Part shown: positions 56,571 to 64,000 of the stretch, piece by piece
Numbering within the stretch: position 1 is the first letter of the stretch
Layout: the number at the start of each line of letters is the position of its first letter
Origin: Isoetes taiwanensis
Lineage: Eukaryota > Streptophyta > Lycopodiopsida > Isoetales > Isoetaceae
DNA: 64,000 nt
Direction of reading: 5' to 3'
NCBI GenBank assembly: GCA_021234155.1
Contig: JAJEKV010000017.1
Span: 2,540,885-2,604,884, forward strand
The notes under the pieces: generated by a model
Database searches by the model: none
What the model saw: only the letters and a program-made list of their open reading frames with translations
Told to the model about the DNA's origin: nothing
Position numbers and translations under genes: made by a program

Positions 56571-58226
56571 GTGCGGGCAACAAATGTACTCCGTTGTCAA
56601 GAATATAGAATAAAAAACCGGTGGATTTGCTTAAAACCAGGCAGTGCAGCTTTGAATTTGTAGGCCATAGCTCCAGTACTGTGATATGCCTTCCGGGATG
56701 CTTCTCCCTGCTATAACCAAGAGATATCAAGCGTCAAGAGATACCCGCCATCACCAATAGCCAAACGTCGAATTCTGCGAGGAGACGTGCTAAGAAAAGA
56801 AAAACGTGACATGTAAATATAAGATTAGGTTGTAGCGCAGAAATATTAGAAAAGGACAAAACCATTGAAAAATGACAAACAACTTTATATATGTAGAAAT
56901 AGAGATAGTAACAAACCAATGATAACAATAAAATTTACATTACAAGAAATTTATCGTGGCAGCCATGAACATTTCTCATTCCCGACTCCGTGCCGCAGAC
57001 ATTTCTCTTTCCCGACTTTAGATAGTCGACACATGTCACTAATAAAAGGCTATTTTTACACCACTTGTCTGCATTCTAATATCAAATATTATTAATATAA
57101 TCATGACATGTGCCTTTTTCATTTTGATTATGTGCAATAATGATGAGTGTGCAAAATTGACATGTATCTTTTTTCATCGTTCGAGATAGTGTGAATTATC
57201 ATAACATGTGCCTTTTTCATTTATGCTATGATTTTGAATGATTATGTGCAATAATGATGAGTGTGCAAAATTGACATGTGCCTTTTTCGTCGTTTTAGAT
57301 AGTATGAATTATCATGACATGTGCATTTTTATTTATGACATTGATTTCGAATGATTATGTGCAATAATGATGAGTGTGCAAAATTGACATGTGTTTTTTT
57401 CGTCGTTCGAGATAATGTGAACTATCATGACATGTGCCTTTTTCATTTATGACATTTAGCACACGTGGCTTGGGAAGCGAAGTTCTGACAGCAGAATCGG
57501 GCATGGGCACGGGTTTCGAAAAGGCCTTGATCCACCATAAATGCGCTTAATCAATTTTTAGCACACATGACGCTTCTATGTAACAAGTAAGGAAGAACAT
57601 GTAAACAGAACACCCAAAAAACTTAGCACAGGTTTTCGACCATAGCAAAATCTGGAAATTTGCATACGTGTCACTTCCATATAATAAGTAAGGAAGAAAA
57701 AAAAGTGAGGACAGAAAAGGCAATACAATACAATTATATAGGACGTAAAAGGATAAAAACAAACCAATATTGCCACTTCATAATATCACCAAGTCCTAAA
57801 CTTTGGCAAGCAACAACCTATAAATGAATTGGGCAAATGGAAAAAAATTGCGTATTCAGTTTAGAATAGCGTGCAGTAGGGATGTGGATGGAGAAGAAAA
57901 TGCCGATGCTTATTTTGTTCTTATGCAAAATTGGATTGAGTTGAAGTGACCCAAATACAATAGAATAGTTATCCACAAATCCAAACAACATTAAAATAAA
58001 AATATACAGCCACCTCGAAAAAAGCGGACAATAATTAATGAAATATACGAATATCACAACGGTTCATCAATCGTGAATAATCGTGAACGCTCACATATTT
58101 TTTTTGGCACATTTGCTTCAAGGGATGAAGTCTCACAGCCATTTGAATGCTGTCGGAGGTCTGCAAATTTGTGGCCCGATTTTGGGACGAGTCCAGCCAT
58201 TCTGATTCTTCCGGCCTTCCCAAATT
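56571..58226. other. Upstream region of the CIPK gene
   Basis: No gene was recognised. It contains the three-unit tandem array at 57090-57455 and a diverged duplication (CTTCTATGTAACAAGTAAGGAAG / CTTCCATATAATAAGTAAGGAAG near 57570 and 57675). A small dispersed repeat at 56940-56975 is shared with ~2800. Confidence 0.5.
57090..57455. repeat. ~114-bp tandem repeat, three units
   Basis: GATTATGTGCAATAATGATG recurs at 57126, 57240 and 57353. Each unit also holds TGTGCAAAATTGACATGT and a TCATGACATGTGC(C/A)TTTT half. It lies 0.8-1.1 kb upstream of the CIPK start codon. Confidence 0.88.
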
Positions 58227-61812
<3,586 letters not shown>

Positions 61813-62319
61813 CCGCTAGTCTGTGCTTTGCAGCACTTCCATTTTCCTAAGACATTAGAAGTACCTGGAGTGTAAAATCGGAGTCTTAGGCGTTCTGGCT
61901 AGGGGATCTGAATGACATGTTGGATGTAATCTTGATAGGGCATGTGAAAGCAGCATTTCAGGTCCAAACAAGGAGTGGCAAAAGGTAAATTAAAGGTTGA
62001 TTTTGGGAGCCTCTTGAGGTCAGCGGCAATATGTAATATGCTAGTGAAATACCTACCTATGGTGGATGGCTTTACACAAAAGTCCAATATTGTTGTTGAT
62101 GTATGTATTCAAAGTTTGTTTTGGTTCATGAAATTATCCTATTTGCTGGCAGTTCTCGTTTAGAGATTCTCCTTTTGGTATTTGTACCTTGTGTATCCTA
62201 TAATTTAATTTAATCTATTAATCAAGCCATTTAGGCCCTGGGCCTCTATGGCAAGCAAATACAAACTTTCTGTATAGGCACTCAATCCAAAGTGCCAGAA
62301 ATGTCAAAACCCTGCATGA
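61813..62319. other. Presumed 3' UTR and downstream spacer of the CIPK gene
   Basis: No ORF with a domain. AT-rich, without an unambiguous polyadenylation signal that I could choose. Confidence 0.4.
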
Positions 62320-62321
62320 AA

Positions 62322-63180
62322 TTAAATAGATCTGTGCCATAGTTCTAGGAGTTCTCTTAGAGTTTGACCTTGTGCATCGTATTTAACTCTGATGTTCTGA
62401 TATGCCGTACATTCTAGGAAAGCATGTTTTTCTGTTTCAACTGCAATATCTAAGCATCCCAAACAAAATCTCATTCGAAGGTGTACCTTTCCATCTACCC
62501 GTTTCAATATGTAGGTTGTGTGATGATAACTGCAAATGAGAGATCAATATGCGATTCTTTCGGCAGATGTTGGAGAGCAAATAAGCCTGTTCTTCATAAG
62601 TGTCTAGTTCATTTATCTCGTCAAGATAAAACCTTTTCTTAACATCCCTGTCTGGTTCAAGCTTTCACATTTCCTTCAACACAGAAGCTTTTACCTCAAC
62701 ATAAACTTCCTTATATTCAAATGACTTCAGCCATTTCTCATGTCCAATCTATTTAGCATACCATTTTTTCACTTCATAATACCAGCCTTTTTCCTTGGAT
62801 TGCTCAAGGGCTAGGCCAAGAAATCTTCCTTCTTCCATTGCAAGAACCCTATTAACATAAGTTATCGTTCTGCACCATGCTTCAACCTCCAACGGCATTA
62901 GGCTTGTCTCTGCTAGCAACATACAGTATGGAGTTCGTGGCTTTACACCAAGCTCACCTAACAAGAAACACTTCTGTACATTCTCAATATCAGTCCAGCA
63001 TTTCTGAGACAAACCTGGGCCTGAGCTACCATACAAAATAACTGGTTTCACTTGAACACCAAAAAGTAATCTTCTCAATTTCCAAAGTTCAAAATTATTA
63101 AGTCTGCATTGATACATCATGCCATAAAAGGCCTGTATATATATCACGTATTGAAGAAGGTTCAGATGCTCTCCGGTCAA
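62322..63180 (-). pseudogene. LINE ORF2 C-terminal fragment
   Basis: On the minus strand, frame 63180-62749 contains VILYGSSGPGLSQKCWTDIE, ENVQKCFLLGELGVKPRTPY and LLAETSLMPLEVEAW. This is the thumb/post-RT region of LINE ORF2. A second frame 62507-62322 contains RMRFCLGCLDIAVETEKHAF followed by LEC, the CxxC...H...C zinc-binding tail. The upstream RT and endonuclease are absent and the two frames are not continuous. It is a different family from the LINE at 30.6-34.7 kb. Confidence 0.75.
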
Positions 63181-63246
63181 TTGCCATGGTGATGATTTCT
63201 TTTTTTCTAAAGTAATTAGTTCTGTGCCAATATATTAAATGTATAA

Positions 63247-63343
63247 GGAAAAATACCCTTGGAGGGTTTTCCAAGGAGGAATCTGCGAGTGGCGGCGCCG
63301 CCTCGCAGATTCCTCCCCGGAAAACCCCAGAGGGGTATTTTCC
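63247..63343. repeat. 97-bp fold-back with GC-rich loop
   Basis: Arms 63247-63289 and 63302-63343 pair over about 40 bp (GGAGGAATCTGCGAG against CTCGCAGATTCCTCC at the inner end) around the loop TGGCGGCGCCGC. No target duplication was evident. Confidence 0.85.
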
Positions 63344-64000
63344 CGTACGTAATACACGCCAGCTGGGTGTGCATGACGTGTCCTCCATGTCGCTGTCACA
63401 TCACCAAACTTTATAAAGCTTTTTTCTTTTCTCTCTTTTTTTTTTTATCATTTTTTTGGCAGAGCTCTCGTGGTTATGGTGCATGCAGTGGTCTTGCCGG
63501 AGATCCGATGATGGCCTTTGGTCTTATAATATTGGCGCTTGGTCTGATGTCAATAGCAGAAGTCTGTTTGTGCTTGCTAGATGATTTTTGCATGGCGGTG
63601 GCAATTATCTTGGTGTTTTTTGCAGAGTTTTGATCAGGTGGCTATGGCGGCTGTTTATTAGCATCTTAGCGACTTCTAGTGCGAGGATTTATTGTCCGAT
63701 CTTTACTGTAACGATCTTTTGATCGATCTTTACGGATTTGAGGAATTCAGTGACCTTTAGCCGATCTTTCTCGAGTTTTAGTGATCTTTTGTATCTTTAC
63801 GAACTAAGGATTTACTGGTGGATCTTTACTGCGAGGATTTATTGGCTATATTCAGAGTATGCTTCAGATTTTGGTAACCGTTCTTCAAGAGAAGATGAAT
63901 CTTTGTTTGATAGTGTTTCTGTTGTTGAGTAGAATGTCAAAAATTCCAGGCCCTTCACACCCATCATTTACACTCTGTTCTCTAGGCTTTACAAGTGTTG
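63344..64000. other. Unassigned DNA at window end
   Basis: A plus-strand frame continuing to 63633 has a hydrophobic C-terminal part (AFGLIILALGLMSIAEVCLC) but begins inside the fold-back and has no recognised domain. From 63660 to 63850 the sequence is a loose series of GATCTTTAC / GAGGATTTATTG motifs. Confidence 0.35.

Noticed and set aside
63182-63245. T-rich sequence followed by CTGTGCCAATATATTAA, similar to the 3' end of the 30.6-kb LINE
   Set aside because: Only ~20 bp of similarity; too short to call a second LINE 3' end.

Overview
The window is nuclear DNA of a land plant with a repeat-rich genome. The evidence is a 14-exon CBL-interacting protein kinase gene with GT-AG introns, plant-type LTR retrotransposons primed by initiator tRNA-Met, a PIF/Harbinger DNA transposon, LINEs, tRNA-related short repeats and decayed host genes (F-box/LRR, prefoldin 3). 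I cannot narrow the lineage further from sequence alone.

Layout. 1-1.5 kb: 5' part of an arginine/serine-rich protein gene (minus strand). 1,759-8,008: one complete but inactive PIF/Harbinger element, with 18-bp terminal inverted repeats and a TAA target duplication. It holds a broken DDE transposase and a truncated DNA-binding ORF1. 9,329-36,183: a large LTR element with TGTGAC/GTCACA ends and a CCATG duplication, with no recognisable pol of its own. Three other retroelements lie inside it: a deleted Ty3/gypsy (14,123-20,649, AGCCC), a Ty1/copia on the opposite strand (23,636-28,831, TGAGG), and a LINE on the opposite strand within the 3' LTR (30,575-34,704, 15-bp duplication). Each boundary was read from matching target-site duplications.

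36-54 kb: degraded genic DNA. It contains an F-box/LRR (FBL4-like) pseudogene, an unidentified minus-strand multi-exon gene region containing a 2.1-kb direct duplication, a tRNA-related SINE candidate, a prefoldin subunit 3 pseudogene, and two long fold-back elements. The fold-backs share a ~470-bp core but have unrelated outer arms. 54.3-56.6 kb: a truncated, diverged relative of the large LTR element abuts a truncated copia element.

58.2-61.8 kb: the only clearly intact protein gene, encoding a 443-residue CIPK24/SOS2-like kinase that is expected to be activated by calcium-loaded CBL proteins. It is followed by a LINE 3' fragment (62.3-63.2 kb) and a GC-looped fold-back (63.25-63.34 kb).

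The most unusual structures are the two shared-core fold-backs, the large LTR element without recognisable pol (duplicated hairpin and duplicated polypurine tract), and the antisense ORF between integrase and 3' LTR of the gypsy copy.
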